DNA of 64,000 bases from Macrocybe gigantea (lineage: Eukaryota; Basidiomycota; Agaricomycetes; Agaricales; Callistosporiaceae), in assembly GCA_011319805.1 (NCBI GenBank), contig SJRY01000244.1:248001-312000 (forward strand). The letters run 5' to 3'. Shown piece after piece: positions 11,319 through 23,475 of this stretch. Under the pieces are notes generated by a model. That model saw only the letters and a program-made list of their open reading frames with translations. It had not been told where the DNA came from and searched no databases. The stretch's first letter is position 1. Each line of letters begins with the position of its first letter. A program made the position numbers and the translations under genes.

Positions 11319-13993
11319 ATGTCGCTGAAAACATATGTACAATTGATTTCGCGCATTTTCGCGTACGCTGCCTTTCTTCGATTTTTCATCCCAACCAAGC
11401 ACTAAACTAGCACAGCTGTGGCACTGCATTGTTCTCGCATGGTCCTCAAGTCCGCCATTTTCCATCCAAGACCACTAATCAGTCAAGGACTTAGGTTATG
11501 CCAATGGCGTTATCGGAAATGGTGATGGTCGTAGTCACTCTGCAACTCACTTCGCTCACACCATCTGCAGTTAATACCTGTCAGTTTTGAGGTGGATTCA
11601 TACCAAGATTATTCTTGACCCCCTCCGATACAGTGCTAATTCGCATATACGGTGAAGACACCATCCTACACCGTAATTACAATACTGCAGTAAACAGTGC
11701 TACACTTGCTGGAACTGTCGTCGGCATGTTTACATTCGGTACGATCCCTTCAAATGGTGTTCTAAGCCTAGTTTTGAGTTGCCGACAGGCTATGTGTCAG
11801 ATAAAATCAGCCGAAAGTTTGGAATGGTATGTAAGAACGCCAATGCATTAATGTATTTCTATGCTAACCCATAGTCGGTCAGATGATAGCAGCGGCTATC
11901 GTGGCTTTATTCTCTAGTCTTTCAGCAGCATCCGTTGGAATGCACGGCAACGTTGCAGGGATGCTCATCATGCTCATAATTATGCGGTTGGTCCGCCGTG
12001 CTGAATTCTTTGACCTATCTTCACTTGTGACTAGGTTTTTCCTTGGTGTTGGAATAGGAGCAGAATATCCCTGTGGCTCAGTCTCTGCTTCCGAACGATC
12101 TGAGGAAACTGGGGTTGCTAAGAAGGCACGACATAGATGGTTTGCCCTTGCTACAAGTGAGAGCCTAAATCATATCATCCCCTGTTCAGTTCTCTAACTT
12201 CAGTTAGATACGACGGCCATTCTCGGATTGATTGCCTCGTCATTCGTCCCGCTTGTGCTGTTTTGGATGTAGGTTGAATCCATCCATTTTTGTACGAGAT
12301 GCTGCACAGCTCTGAATCAGCTTTGGAAATAATCACCTACGCGCAGTTTGGCGCTTGTCCCTTGGTCTGGGACTTGTCCCTGCACTTTCCTTTTTTGTTT
12401 GGCGTCTTGGGATGGATGAATCGGCCCGCTTCAAGAAAGATTCAATGAAGCACGCTCCCATCCCATATAGGCTTATTTTCCGCCGTTACGGCTCTACACT
12501 AGCTGCAATGACAATCATCAGGTCAGAAAAAAAATCTATCGGCTCTCATTTCGTGAACTAACCAAATTTGTTCGCTACCAGCTTCATCTATAATTTTATT
12601 ACGTGAGTTTTCTTCCATCTACACACATTGTGAGCTTGACTCAACCTTGCAATTGTTAAGCTATCCTGTAAGCTCCAGTGGAAACAATCCTAATGAGCCT
12701 GTGGTTCATCATCTTTGCAAAGTTTGGAATCTATTCCTCGATGATCTTGAACAAGTGTGGCATTTTGCTTGCTGATGCAACTCTGTTCTTACAAATTATG
12801 CAAGTGTCACTGGTGGTTCAGTTGATCTCACCATTATTTTTGGATGGAACATTGTTATTCTGTATGCCTCTGCTTCGCAAGCTAGGACTCGTGTTCACAA
12901 CAAACAGGCTATTCTTTTTTCCAGGTATGAATCGGTTCCGCTTCTCGCCTGATGTTCTTTTCACTTTTCATTAAGGATCTCTTATTGGGGCATTCGTCGT
13001 TGACTATTTTGGCCCCAAGAGAACGATGGTGAGTTCTGAACATGTGGAGGGTCAGGTCTATCTTTTTCTCACTGAACTGGTGTACATTTACATGTTGCCA
13101 GACCATGGGACTTCTTATCCAGGCCCTCATTGGCTTCATCATGAGCAGTCTCTATGCCAAGTACAAATTTTATAGCCATTTCAGCAAAGCTTGATTCTAA
13201 TTGGTGCAATTACTAGACTGACACGACATATAGCCACCTTCGCGGTACGTTCCTTTCTAGGAATACATTCCAAAATCCTGTTTATTTGTGGTAAAGGTGA
13301 TGTATGGCATTTTTGCTTCGTTTGGAGAATTTGGAGCCGGAAATTGCGCGGGGTTGCTCACAATCAAGTCTATACCGACGGCCGTTCGTGGTCAATTCTA
13401 CGGCGCTGTAGCAGGAATTGGAAAAATTGGCGCTCTGATCGGGATATGGAGTACATTTCACCCACCATGTGGCGAGTGAGTCCTCTGGCTTACCTTTTGA
13501 ATTTAGGTTTTCCTCCGATGATCAAAGGCAAGCTAGTAAGCTCGCGGGCCGCACATTGGCTCATGGCACATTTTCATGTTAGCCTTTGGAGGTCCAGACA
13601 GCTTGAGAGGCAATACTGGACCATTTTGGATCGCTAGTGGTATGAGCGATGACATTTGGAGTGCATTCTCCTTCAGACTGACTGAAGACCTTTCTGAATT
13701 TAGCTCTTGTCATTGTCAGTGCGGTAGTCACACTCTTTTTTGTGAAACCGCTGGATGAGGATGGCATGGAGAAAGAAGATGCTGCGGTAAGCTCCGATTT
13801 TACTGACTGTCGACGAAAGACAGTAAATCTGATATCATATGCCTGTTGCACCATCATGCAGTTCCGCGTATATCTAGAAACGAATGGCTACGATACACGC
13901 CAGATGGGAGTGAATGTGGAGAGTGCTCTCTCATCTGTCGCAGCTGAGAAAATTACTACTGGTGCCGGGACGGCACCTGGAGAAACTGCCTGA
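11319..13993 (+). CDS. GIT1-like glycerophosphodiester/phosphate permease, copy 1
   Basis: Major facilitator transporter of the phosphate:H+ symporter/GIT1 branch, expected in the plasma membrane to take up glycerophosphoinositol or related phosphodiesters. The start MSLKTYVQLISRIFA joins across an intron to CGTALFSHG and then YANGVIG. Conserved pieces in order are GYVSDKISRKFGM (the MFS loop 2-3 motif), [85 protein letters not shown], and PTAVRGQFYGAVAGIGKIGA, which closely resembles the GIT1 segment AVRGVFYGLSAVTGKIGS. The tail carries EKEDAAFRVYLETNGYDTRQ. Some sixteen short introns are present and all sit where those of copy 2 sit. One intron (13528-13582) has a GC donor. Transmembrane helices fit a 12-helix permease. 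I found no frame break, so this copy looks intact despite divergence. The substrate is inferred from the family. Confidence 0.88.
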
Positions 13994-15265
13994 TGAGCTG
14001 GCTCGTCACCAATTGCACCAAGCAGAAATGGCGCTAACGCTGTGTAAACTGATCAATCAATCGTCTGGCAATTGTCCGTTGAAGTAATCATTCTTGTAGC
14101 CTTGGATGATCTGATACCAGGATTTCTTCTACTGTACTACGTGCTGTACAGTTCCAGTTTCGATCATTCATCGCGCATCACCATTTATTCACTTCGCTCT
14201 CAGGTGCTTCAGAGGTCGAAGAGACTATTATGAAGACGCGGCTTTGGAATTAACCTTCGAGATATGGCACTATTGAGCATCCACGTCTATGAATAGACAA
14301 GCTCTCCATCACGAGGACATGGTCTGGTGGTCTCGGGTGGAAAAGGACCTGGCGCACCAAATGATGATGGTACGTCAACTGAGGGATGCCCATCGCTCGG
14401 GACTCCAGACCCAAGCAGGATCTTTGATCGATAAGTTCTGCGAGCGCCGGTTGATAGATGTGGGGAGAAACCTGAGGTCCACAACCAGAGATGAAGAGAC
14501 CGCTATAAGAAGCAGCTGTCGATCGACCTGCCGATGGAGCAGGCACAGAAGATGCCCATGCCGGATGAATATAGATAGAGCTACATCGCTCAAAAATGGT
14601 CGGCTGGACCAGAATCGTTGGTCAGATGGCTCTGTCAGACAATTTTAAATGTACGATGGATTAGGGTGTCAGCGAGACGAAGCAGGAAGCAAGTCAAATG
14701 GGGTTACTGAGCGAAGAAAAAGATCAGCTCGAACTTTAATAAGCCGCACTCTGAGAACGAAACTGAGGTCGATGCAAAAGGAAAGCATTCACATACTCGT
14801 ATAATGAAGGCTCTATTTATTTCACTGACCAGATGACTAGATACAGATGGTCGGCACATTATCAGCCAACGCTGAACTTGACGTGCGACGATGGACAGGA
14901 AGAATGATAAGAATGTATGTACGCAACTTCAAAACTTGCCAAAACGCAACACTTATCCATGACAGGCCATGGATAAGCAGTGGCATGTGGCTTCCTGGTT
15001 TGTATCAGGACGAACGTGCGAGCATCGAGCCAGCCATCCCGTCTGCCAGCAAATCTTGCACGGATGGGCGCTGAGTTGAACTGCGTGTATCAAATTGCCA
15101 CTCAAACGAACTGTTCGACAACATCCGATCTCAGATCGTCTCTTTCATGTCGCCTCAACTCGCCTGTGACGCACCGTTGGCGCTGGTCCCTGTACATAAC
15201 AGGGCTCACATTCATATGGCTATCTTGGGCTTTTTTCTTCTCGTGTCCTTTTCTTTCGTGCTGCT
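13994..15265. other. Intergenic region between the two permease copies
   Basis: No gene recognised. The region contains the presumed promoter of permease copy 2. A perfect 10-bp inverted repeat with a 6-nt spacer lies at 14952-14977. Frames such as 14289-14648 show no family motif. Confidence 0.55.
14952..14977. repeat. Inverted repeat (10-bp arms) upstream of permease copy 2
   Basis: CTTATCCATG at 14952-14961 and CATGGATAAG at 14968-14977 are exact reverse complements around a 6-nt spacer. It lies about 290 bp before the start codon of permease copy 2. Its function, possibly a dimeric protein site, is unproven. Confidence 0.6.
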
Positions 15266-17991
15266 ATGCCTCGAGAGATGTCGCCGCTCAGAGCTCGCAT
15301 TCGGAGCGTCTCATTGATTTTTGCGTACGTCCGGTTCATTGTGCACATCGGTTCAGATATTAACATCGCCAACAGCTGTGGAACGGCATTGTTCTCAGAT
15401 GGTGATTCGTCTTTGGCTTGCCTGATCGTTCCACACCGTTATCAACCACAGCTGCTAAATTTCTTTTGCTGCAGGCTATGCAAATGGTGTCATCGGAAGT
15501 GGTAAGCCTAGAAGTACCCGTAGCTAGGCGTGTCTACTAAACGTCTACGTATAGTCAATACTCGTTAGTTTCTATTCATCCTGGTCAACCAAAGAGCGTC
15601 CTGAATATATGGATTCCTTGCGCAGTCCTGAACCGCATATATGGAAAGGCTAGGATTGGAAACCACAGCACCGTGTATAACAGCGTTGGCTTCGCTGGGA
15701 CGGTTTTCGGAATGCTGCTTTTCGGTATGCCTTCCCTCACAGATGCACCGGAAGCTATGCCAAATTCTTCTTCGTGCAGGCTATCTCTCCGACAAAGTTG
15801 GAAGAAAATTTGGAATGGTATGTCCAGATAGCGTGAACTTCTGTCCGTAAACTCACACCGCGTCACAGATGACGGCGACGGGAATCGTGGCCGTGTTCTC
15901 TGGTTTGTCCGCTGCATCATCCGGGGCCCACGGAAGTCTGTCTGGTATGCTGAGCATGCTCAGCGCCATGAGGTATGCATATTTTGTCCGGATTGCAGCA
16001 AGCGGCCCCAGAACACCTCTTTTAGGTTTTTCCTCGGTATCGGCATAGGCGCAGAATATCCGTGCGGCTCGGTCTCCGCATCGGAACAATCTGAGGAGCC
16101 TGGAATCAAGAAGAAGGCTCAACATCGGTGGTTCGCTTTGGCGACTAGTAAGCAGTTGTTATTTTGAGATCGCCCGTGCGTTTTCTGATGTATCCTTCTT
16201 ATCTCCCCCTTTATTTTGTCCATGATTTTATCAAGATACAATGATTGATTTTGGTTTCGTCGTTGCCGCATTCGTCCCCTTGGTTCTATTTTGGATGTAT
16301 GTTTCATTATTGGCCAGAACTCGTTCGCATCTTATTCACCGCTGTGACCGAGAAAGCTTCAGCGATAACCACTTGCGCGCCGTATGGCGTTTATCCATCG
16401 GTTTGGGCGTCGTGCCCGCTCTAGCAGTGCTTGTGTGGCGTCTTAACATGGACGAACCGGTGCGGTACAAGAAAGATTCCATGAAGAGGGTGCGGATTCC
16501 TTATATGCTCGTGTTCCGACGATATTGGCTGCCCTTGTCGGCAATATCGTTCATCTGGTGAGCTTTCCCGTGTTTTTTTGATGTGCTTCCCTCATGCATC
16601 ATACGAGGTTCCTCTATGACTTCATTGTGTATGTTCGCCATCATCTACGCATGTCAGATGTTCTGTAACTGATTCCTTCTTACTTGTAGATATCCAGTGA
16701 GCTTTTGAATACTCCTAGTGATCGTCGCTTCCTGACCGAGGTGAAAGTTCGGCATCTATTCTTCCATCATTGTCGACAAGTAAGGCAATTCATTTCCTTT
16801 ATTTGATGGCATTTGACGTTCTACTTCAGCATTACTGGTGGCTCTACGGACCTTACAGTGGTTTTTGGATGGAATGTGATCATCAAGTAACGCACTCAAT
16901 TTCAATATATGCACACATCACTGACCTCGAAAGTTTGTTCTATATGCCAGGTTATCCATTCTGTCAACCACTGTCTGCTCATGAACATTATTAATATGTT
17001 CTAGGAACTCTGATTGGCGCGTTTATCGTCGACTATCTTGGACCTAAGTATACACTTGTGAGAATCTTTGATGGGTAAAAATGAGCCTTTTGCCCTAAAC
17101 ATGCGCACCAGATTCTTGGCCTCACCTTGCAAGCCATTATCGGATTTATTATGAGCGGCCTTTATAGCCAGTACGTGAACTAGCTTGTCTTAGATTTGCG
17201 CACTCATTGTCCTCGTTTTAAGCCTCACAAGACACATCGCAGCATTTGCGGTACATTGCACCGATGTTGATACATGCCGCATCTAATGAGGCTCAATGAT
17301 GTCTGCATATAGGTTGTCTACGGCATCTTCCTCAGCTTCGGAGAGCTCGGACCAGGCAACTGTGTTGGCTTGTTAGCGAGCAAAACGAGTCCTACCGCCA
17401 TTCGTGGTCAATTCTATGGCATGGCAGCAGCTATTGGAAAGGTTGGCGCCTTTATTGGCACTTGGGGTGAGTTCTAAAGCATCATCATGTTGCATCCCCC
17501 AACGAGCTCATTCGTTCTTCCCAGCCTTCCCGCCTATGATTAAGGGTAAGTCTCCTGCGATGGCCCCCGAATGATCATGCCGATTGACTGATTGACCGCT
17601 TCTGCAGCTTTCGGTGGCGATAACACAGCAAGGGGGAACACCGGTCCGTTCTGGTTCGGTAGTGGTACGATCCGTGACCCTTCGAGAGCAGAGATGATTT
17701 GCATTTTGACCTGCGCGATCTAGGCATGGCAGTCCTTAGTGCTCTCGTAGCCTTGACCTGCGTGAGACCGCTTTCGAATGACGGAATGGTCAAAGAGGAT
17801 GCAGCAGTAAGTGACATCTGCCTTGTAACGGATCTTTGAACTCGTGACCTGACACGCTGTCTTCCCAGTTCCGTGAATATCTAGAGGCACACGGGTTCGA
17901 TACGAGCCAGATGGGTTTGGAAGACGAAAGCGAAGTCTCCACTGTTTCGGATCGTAAGGAGAGCTCGGAGAACGAGAAACAGGCTGTTTGA
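15266..17991 (+). CDS. GIT1-like glycerophosphodiester/phosphate permease, copy 2
   Basis: Paralogue of the upstream permease and the more canonical copy. The start [20 protein letters not shown] is joined across a GTACGT intron to CGTALFSDG and [19 protein letters not shown]. The order of motifs is [124 protein letters not shown] and [20 protein letters not shown], then the polar tail [25 protein letters not shown] in helix 7 and the RGxFYG motif are shared with yeast GIT1. The family works as a proton-coupled plasma-membrane importer of glycerophosphodiesters, often induced by phosphate limitation. Intron positions match copy 1 throughout, which indicates tandem duplication of a spliced gene. 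No frame break was found. The stop is TGA at 17989. Confidence 0.92.
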
Positions 17992-18637
17992 TGGACTACT
18001 TACGACAGTCGATACTTCAGTTGAATGAGAGACGACGCACATGATAAATGACGATTTCTCTTTGCACATATATTTCATGTTTCTTTGCACCCAGACACAC
18101 CAGATCCACGAAATCGTAAATCATTGAAATCTCCAAGAGATGTTCAGGAAGATCTACTTCAATATTGTCATGCCAATCCCTGTTCAAACTGTCGTGCGGA
18201 ACTGAACGAGAATTCAAAGAGAATTTTGCAGTCGGTGTTTTTCTCCCTGGTGACGCAGTCGCTGCTGGTGCCTGTAAGTAAAAAAAAAGTTTACAGGCGG
18301 ACAAATGTCCGACGATAGAGGGCTTTCCAGTTCTGCCAGTGAGACGAGCTTCATTAAGAAAAGCGAGAGTCCACTAACACAGATAAGAAGGATGGTGGAA
18401 TTGACGAAAAAGCTCACGTGGTTTGAAAAGACCACTATGGGCATGGTTAGTTGAACGATGGGTGACGCACTGTTGAATAGCGAGGCAGAGGTTATCCTGT
18501 ATATCTAGGAAACCATCTGATTTATCATCATAAATCCGGGCTGTGGAGTAGCGTCTCCGAAACCATTGACATTCGGAAAGTTCTATTTCCATGTAAACGC
18601 GTAAAGAAGTAACAGAAGGACGATATTGTCGATGACT
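17992..18637. other. Intergenic region, no gene recognised
   Basis: The region lies between the convergent ends of permease copy 2 (plus) and SEM1 (minus). Short minus-strand frames, such as 18374-18592, have no recognisable motif. It probably holds the two 3' untranslated regions. Confidence 0.55.
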
Positions 18638-19106
18638 TCAGTGTTCCATAGCGTCTCCACCACCGCTCGAAGATTTTGTCTTTGCAAGCTCGTTCCTGAG
18701 CGACACAAGAGGTATATTAGAATCTCCACTCTTACCTCCATGTGCAACCTGAGAAGAAACTCACCGAAGTTGTACACTGAACTCGTCTTCAATATCGTCA
18801 TCGTCCCAGTTATCTTCCCAGAGCTTGTCCCCGCCTGACTGTGCAGCACCGGGCGCCGCTCCGCCTAGGTGCGCCAGATCCGTCTGCGAATCATCCCAGT
18901 CTGACAGTGAAGTTTAAGAGGCGCAAGTCAATAACGATGGCGAGGAGAATTGTAAGAGGGATCAGCGCACCTGCTATGGGGAACTCTTCGAATTCGTCGT
19001 CCTCCTCCAGGACGCCCAGATGGGGCCTTGGCTCCTGTTTCTGTGTCTCATCCTCTTGCTTCTGTGTGTTTTCAGGCTGCTTTGACGTCGATGCTGACGT
19101 TGACAT
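18638..19106 (-). CDS. SEM1: 26S proteasome and TREX-2 complex subunit SEM1/DSS1
   Basis: A tiny acidic, largely disordered protein that is part of the proteasome lid and the TREX-2 mRNA export complex, and that binds BRCA2-type partners. Exon 1 starts MSTSASTSKQPENTQKQEDE at 19106 and ends with LEEDDEFEEFPIA. A 62-nt intron follows, then DWDDSQTDLAHLGGAAPG and the hallmark C-terminal helix KLWEDNWDDDDIEDEFSVQL. A second intron leads to RNELAKTKSSSGGGDAMEH. Total length is about 108 residues, slightly longer than the 70-90 usual in other eukaryotes because of the N-terminal Gln/Glu-rich stretch. The two acidic, aromatic patches (FEEFP and WEDNWDDDD) are the expected binding segments. It is easy to miss because the exons are short. 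Frame and splice phases agree throughout. Confidence 0.95.
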
Positions 19107-19296
19107 GTCTCGTAGTCGTGATGGATATGTGGAAGGAGTAGCAAGGTCTTTTTGGTCGGTTACAAGACGCGCGGAGTGACGCGTCCTTCATCGGTGTGGG
19201 AATATCTTACTATATTTAGTATGTTATGTTTTCACTCCGCAAACGGACTCAATTGTAATCAGACGAGGAAACCATACAACAGGGTATTTCGAGTTT

Positions 19297-20699
19297 TCAG
19301 ATCTTCCCCACTCCAGCGTTGGCCGTAACAAATGAGCGCACGCTCGTGAGAGGCGTAAGGGTATAGGCATAAGGAACGCTCGTAAAATTTCCTGTTGCAG
19401 TGATATTATTCTTTCCGCTCCCAAAATCGTTGGCTAAGTGTGAATCAGCAAGGCAAGGGCGTGGCGTCCAGTGGCGGAGTCTCACCAGCTCCAAGGTTCG
19501 CAAAGCCATCCGGTTCAAAGTCACCTGAGGGGTTCTCGGGCGAGTCGTCCGGAATGACGAATCCATAAGTCGAAACTTTCAGGATAGATTAAATTAGCGC
19601 GCGCATAACATAGACAAAAAGATTTCAACCTGGTTCTGCGCTGTTGGCGAACACATTGCCTTCGATGAGAACTTGAGCTTGAGACCTGGAATGTATGCCT
19701 TGCGAAGCCACGTTATCGAGGAGGTTGTTGTATGAGTGGACGTGGGCAAAACGCATGGCTGCGCTCAACGGTTAAATTTCTTCGGACAAGAAGTGAAGCA
19801 ACGTGGCACACCAGGTGTTCGGGTGTGAACGTTGTTCCAGCGATTGTGATGACTGAGGAAGCGTTCTTTAAGCGTGACGATAGGAATAGCCATGTATCTG
19901 ACACACTAGGTAATGTGGAATTTCCCAGTATCTGAAGAACGATACTCAGCCGCCGTAAAATAGGACGAAAGAGAATATATTTACCTTCGGCGGCATTACC
20001 AGGATCATGTCCAATCAAGGAGCTCTGAAAAGGAAAGAAATGTCATAAATTCCGAAACCAAAGAAGCAGCATGACCCGCCTTGTAGTGGTCATGGAAATA
20101 GTTGAAAGACACGGTGATGAAATCACAGGCATGTGTAATATCCACCTGCCCATCGTAGAAATCGAATCCGTGGTCCGTATCGCTGAAAAACTCGTTATGA
20201 TCGATCCACAAGTTCCTCGACTTTTGTACGGTGATGCCATCGTTACCGACGACTTTGTTGATAACGAGGTTGCGGATGATGACGTTGGACTTGCCGATGA
20301 CCTTGAGGCCGCCGCCGTTGATGACGCCGCTTGTGCCTACGCCGATGATGGACGTATTGTTTCCTTCAACAGCAAGTTTTCTCTGAGATAAATCCAACTC
20401 TGCCGAAGTCGATGGCTTTTCTTACCAACAGCAGCTTGTGAGCTTAAAGATATGGGACCTCTGAGAAACACGGTCTTTGGAGTGTCGCTCTGACAAATAA
20501 ATCTGTTTCAGTTCGGTACGAACCAGAGGAAGGGGCCGCATGTATACAGTACCTTGACGGCAGTCTGGAATGCGGCTGCAGCTGAGACGGTGGTAGTCGT
20601 ACCTCCAGCGCCTCCGGTCGTTCCGCCGTTCAATGATGCGTACCCATCTTGCGCAGCTACGAGCGAAACTAGATTGAAGAGAACAGCTAGCAGTCTCAT
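19297..20699 (-). CDS. Secreted pectate lyase, polysaccharide lyase family 1
   Basis: Cleaves de-esterified pectin by beta-elimination with calcium, outside the cell. The start MRLLAVLFNLVSLVAAQ is a clean signal peptide. Downstream exons carry GYASLNGGTTGGAGG, a parallel beta-helix with GVGTSGVINGGGLKVIGKSN and NVIIRNLVI, the family signature RNLWIDHNEFFSDTDHGFDF, and DFITVSFNYFHDHYKA. A later exon gives LIGHDPGNAAEG, then NNYWENVHSRMPFLRFGHVH containing the active-site region R-x-P-x-x-R. The C-terminal part has GFVIPDDSPENPSG and ends SFVTANAGVGKI. About six introns are seen. The junction near 20390-20400 (after LSSQAAVG) is hard to phase, so one more base slip there is possible. Total length of roughly 310 residues fits PL1 enzymes of plant-degrading fungi. 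The gene is on the same strand as SEM1, 190 bp upstream of it. Confidence 0.92.
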
Positions 20700-21523
20700 G
20701 TCTTTCGTTGGGCCGTTCGCTGGCAGTCATGAGAGCGCGTTTTTGAATAGTTAGGATGCACGACGGCTGTGTCTCGGGGAAAGTCTGGACGGCGCACGAT
20801 CCGCTGGCGGGCCGGATTGGTGTATGCAAAAAAAAAAAATGCGATCCACGCACATGATGGTCAGGAGAACTTTGGCTTCCTCGCAAGCCGAGCTCCACTC
20901 TGTTCAGATCCTGGTTGCGAAACGATCGTTAGAACGAAGAAGACGTGATTTTTAGTGATTTGAGAACTTGATGTCAAGAAATGCACGCGTTGACATGGAA
21001 TGAGGGCGCACTGCTACGATGCTCGACACCGGAATCGAGATTGCGCAATCTGTAGCACTGTAGCAGGGTCTGAAAAGCAGGTAGCGTCCTGCTGCTGCTT
21101 CCACAGTGACTGATTCAAGTCCTGGTCGAACAGTTCCGCAGAAGGCGGCCTGACCGAGTTGACCATTGAATATTGAGGTTGTATGAGATGGTCATCCTAG
21201 AAGAACGTGAGAGGTCAAGAACATGCCCGCGCCCGCAAGGTTGCTACAAGCGAGTGTTTTCTCTCAGTGATACTTGGCAGAACGCTCTTCGGGGCATTAA
21301 GTCTCAAAAAAAAAAAAGGATGCGGATTTGTGGTCCAGACAGGTACACACGAAGAAAAGGACCGAAACTATGCGCTCGCCTTATCGTGACTACCACCAAA
21401 ATCCAGACTCCACACATCACTATAAGCAGCTCTATATTAGATGTTACAATAAAAATGAATAAATAAAGTAGGCGTGCGGTGAAAATCATGTTCTTTTCGT
21501 TACGACTAGCTGGGCAGCAATGT
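20700..21523. other. Intergenic region, promoter of pectate lyase and 3' side of sirtuin
   Basis: No gene recognised. The region must contain the pectate lyase promoter (its start is at 20699). A-runs of twelve or more bases lie at about 20828-20839 and 21306-21318. Confidence 0.5.
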
Positions 21524-23475
21524 TCATCCGCCGGAACCACGGAGGCCAAACTGCACGTTCCGCACCAACGTCTGCGGGAGTACACGCATCTCACCATCCT
21601 CTTCTGAGAGTGTATCGTCGTCCGAAGCAAATGCAGAAATCGCGGCAGGAGGCCCTGGACGAGAACTTGTCCCTGTCACGATCGCATGCTTGGCGCTGGA
21701 AGTGACGGGTGACCTCTCCGGCGTCGGCAAAAAGTGTGCCATTCCGGGCAGCTGTGGTGGTTTTCGCGGGTGATGCGAGGCTAGTTTGGTAATGACAACT
21801 TCTGGGATGAGGCGCGGTCGAGGACGGCGTGCAGGGATGCGGATGAAGAGCTTTGGAGGAGTGGACTGGGGCGTTGAGGTGCACGAGTCGGAATCGACAG
21901 ATGGAGTCTTGGGTGGTGAGGGAGGGAAAGAGTGTTTTTGCCGTTTTGTGGGACGAGGCGGCGTCAATGCCGAGGTTTTACGCTTTGAAGAAGGTTTTTC
22001 AGACGAGCTAGACTCTCCCTCGGACAACATGGCATTCTGCGCAGCCAGGGCGAGCTCGTCCCGTCTCCTTTTCTTCTCAATCGCCAGCTCCTTCATCTTC
22101 CTCTCCTTGTCGATTTCATCCTGCAGCAATCTTGCAAAGTCTTGGGCATCACCCTGTATCCACGCATCGAATACGCCGTCCCACTCCCGCGTCGGCACAG
22201 GAAAATCGAGATTCAGATAGAGCGCCTTCATCGTTTGCTCGTCGTCCGCAGACGGGGAGCGGTGTGACAGAAAAGTAGATGATAATGGGTTTAAAGCAGA
22301 GGTCGAGGCACTCGGAGAAGCCATGCGCCGTGACCGAACAGCCTTTGCAAACTCTCGCACCATGCGCTTAGTGCCAGGGACTCTAAGGCTGGTCCCGACG
22401 ACCAAAAGGAGATCCGCGCCGCTCCTACCCTTTCCCTTGGACGATCCCATGAGGTCTTTGCGAACTACCTCGCCAACACCCTCGCCGTTTTTGTGCGCCT
22501 CATTGTATAGCACGACGCTGGGACGCAACCTGCCGATGGCGCGGGACCGCTTGCCAATCAATTGCCTTGTCTCTTCAATAGATGTGCATTCGGGGCAGTG
22601 GGGCGGCAGACCGGCATGAAGAGAGGGCAGATAATCTTCCAGAGGGAAGTTGTGCATACAAATCTGGCAATGCAGCATCTGAAGGGTTCCATGCAAGGGA
22701 ATGCATCGAGGTGGCTGGCCCGCCAACCATGAGGGCTTGGAAGAGGTGATCGAATCGGACGAGTCCTGCTTGCTAATGGGCGGTGCTGGTGTTTTAGATC
22801 GTGGTTTGGAGCGTTTGTCTTCATATTCGGGCACTCCAAATGACAGGCCGCATTTTTCCTCGATGGCGTCGATGTTCTGCGTATACACTCGCAGCAGCTT
22901 CCCCGGGCGTCCAGCGCACGAAGAATGTTGTGAAAAGGGGTCGGCTGCGCAGCCTGCGAAAGCTCTGAGAGCCGGGCAATCATCTGACAGAAAAGCGATG
23001 TCGTGTGTTCGGACTGAATAGAGAACAGAGGTTAGAACATGAAGAGGGTGAGAGTCGCTCCGCAGGCACACATAGAAGACAGTGTTTCATGTATATGCAA
23101 GGAGGGCAACACGAAGCGCAGATGTGACATACGTTAAAGACCGATGCATCGAAGAGGTCCTTGCCAGAGACCAACGCCTCACGGGGATTGTCTCTCTTCT
23201 TGAACAAGCCTTCTGAGGATCTAAAATCGGGGATGCCTGCTTGCACAGAGACGCCTGCGCCTGCGAGTTGGGAGGGGTATAAAGACGATGAGCGAACGTG
23301 TTGCGGACAGCCCGAGTATGGCAACCGACGAACCACATATAACCACGATACGTTTTGCTTTCATAATGGCTTTGATCGCTCTAGAAATGTGCGTCTGAGG
23401 GTCGTCCGCCTGGATCAGAAATGGCGGGGAATGCGGCACCGGCGTGGATGCCTCGAGCGGGAGGAAGACGGTCAT
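21524..23475 (-). CDS. Sirtuin, NAD-dependent protein deacetylase (Hst3/Hst4-like)
   Basis: NAD-dependent lysine deacetylase of the fungal Hst3/Hst4 class, which in yeasts removes acetyl from histone H3 K56. The start MTVFLPLEASTPVPHSPPF is followed by AIMKAKRIVVICG, an intron, then GAGVSVQAGIPDFRSSEGLF, the NAD-binding GAG/PDFRS motif. After a second intron come SEHTTSLFCQMIARLSELSQ, VYTQNIDAIEEKCGL, the catalytic LHGT motif, the zinc site CQIC...CPEC, RPSVVLYNEAHKNGEGVGEV and LLLVVGTSLRVPGTKRMV. A long basic, Ser/Pro-rich tail of about 200 residues contains SSKRKTSALTPPRPTKRQK, a likely nuclear signal. The domain is continuous only if one base is added in the G4 run at 22901-22904: the helix ending RALDARG and the strand starting KLLRVYTQN are in different frames. 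The Hst3/4 assignment rests on the motif wording. Confidence 0.92.

Noticed and set aside
11319..13993. Permease copy 1 as a pseudogene
   Set aside because: At first its frames look broken, but every break coincides with an intron also present in copy 2, and the phases agree.
21524..23071. Single 515-residue frame as the whole sirtuin
   Set aside because: Its first 50 residues are out of frame with the family; the true helix lies in the next frame and earlier exons carry the NAD motif.
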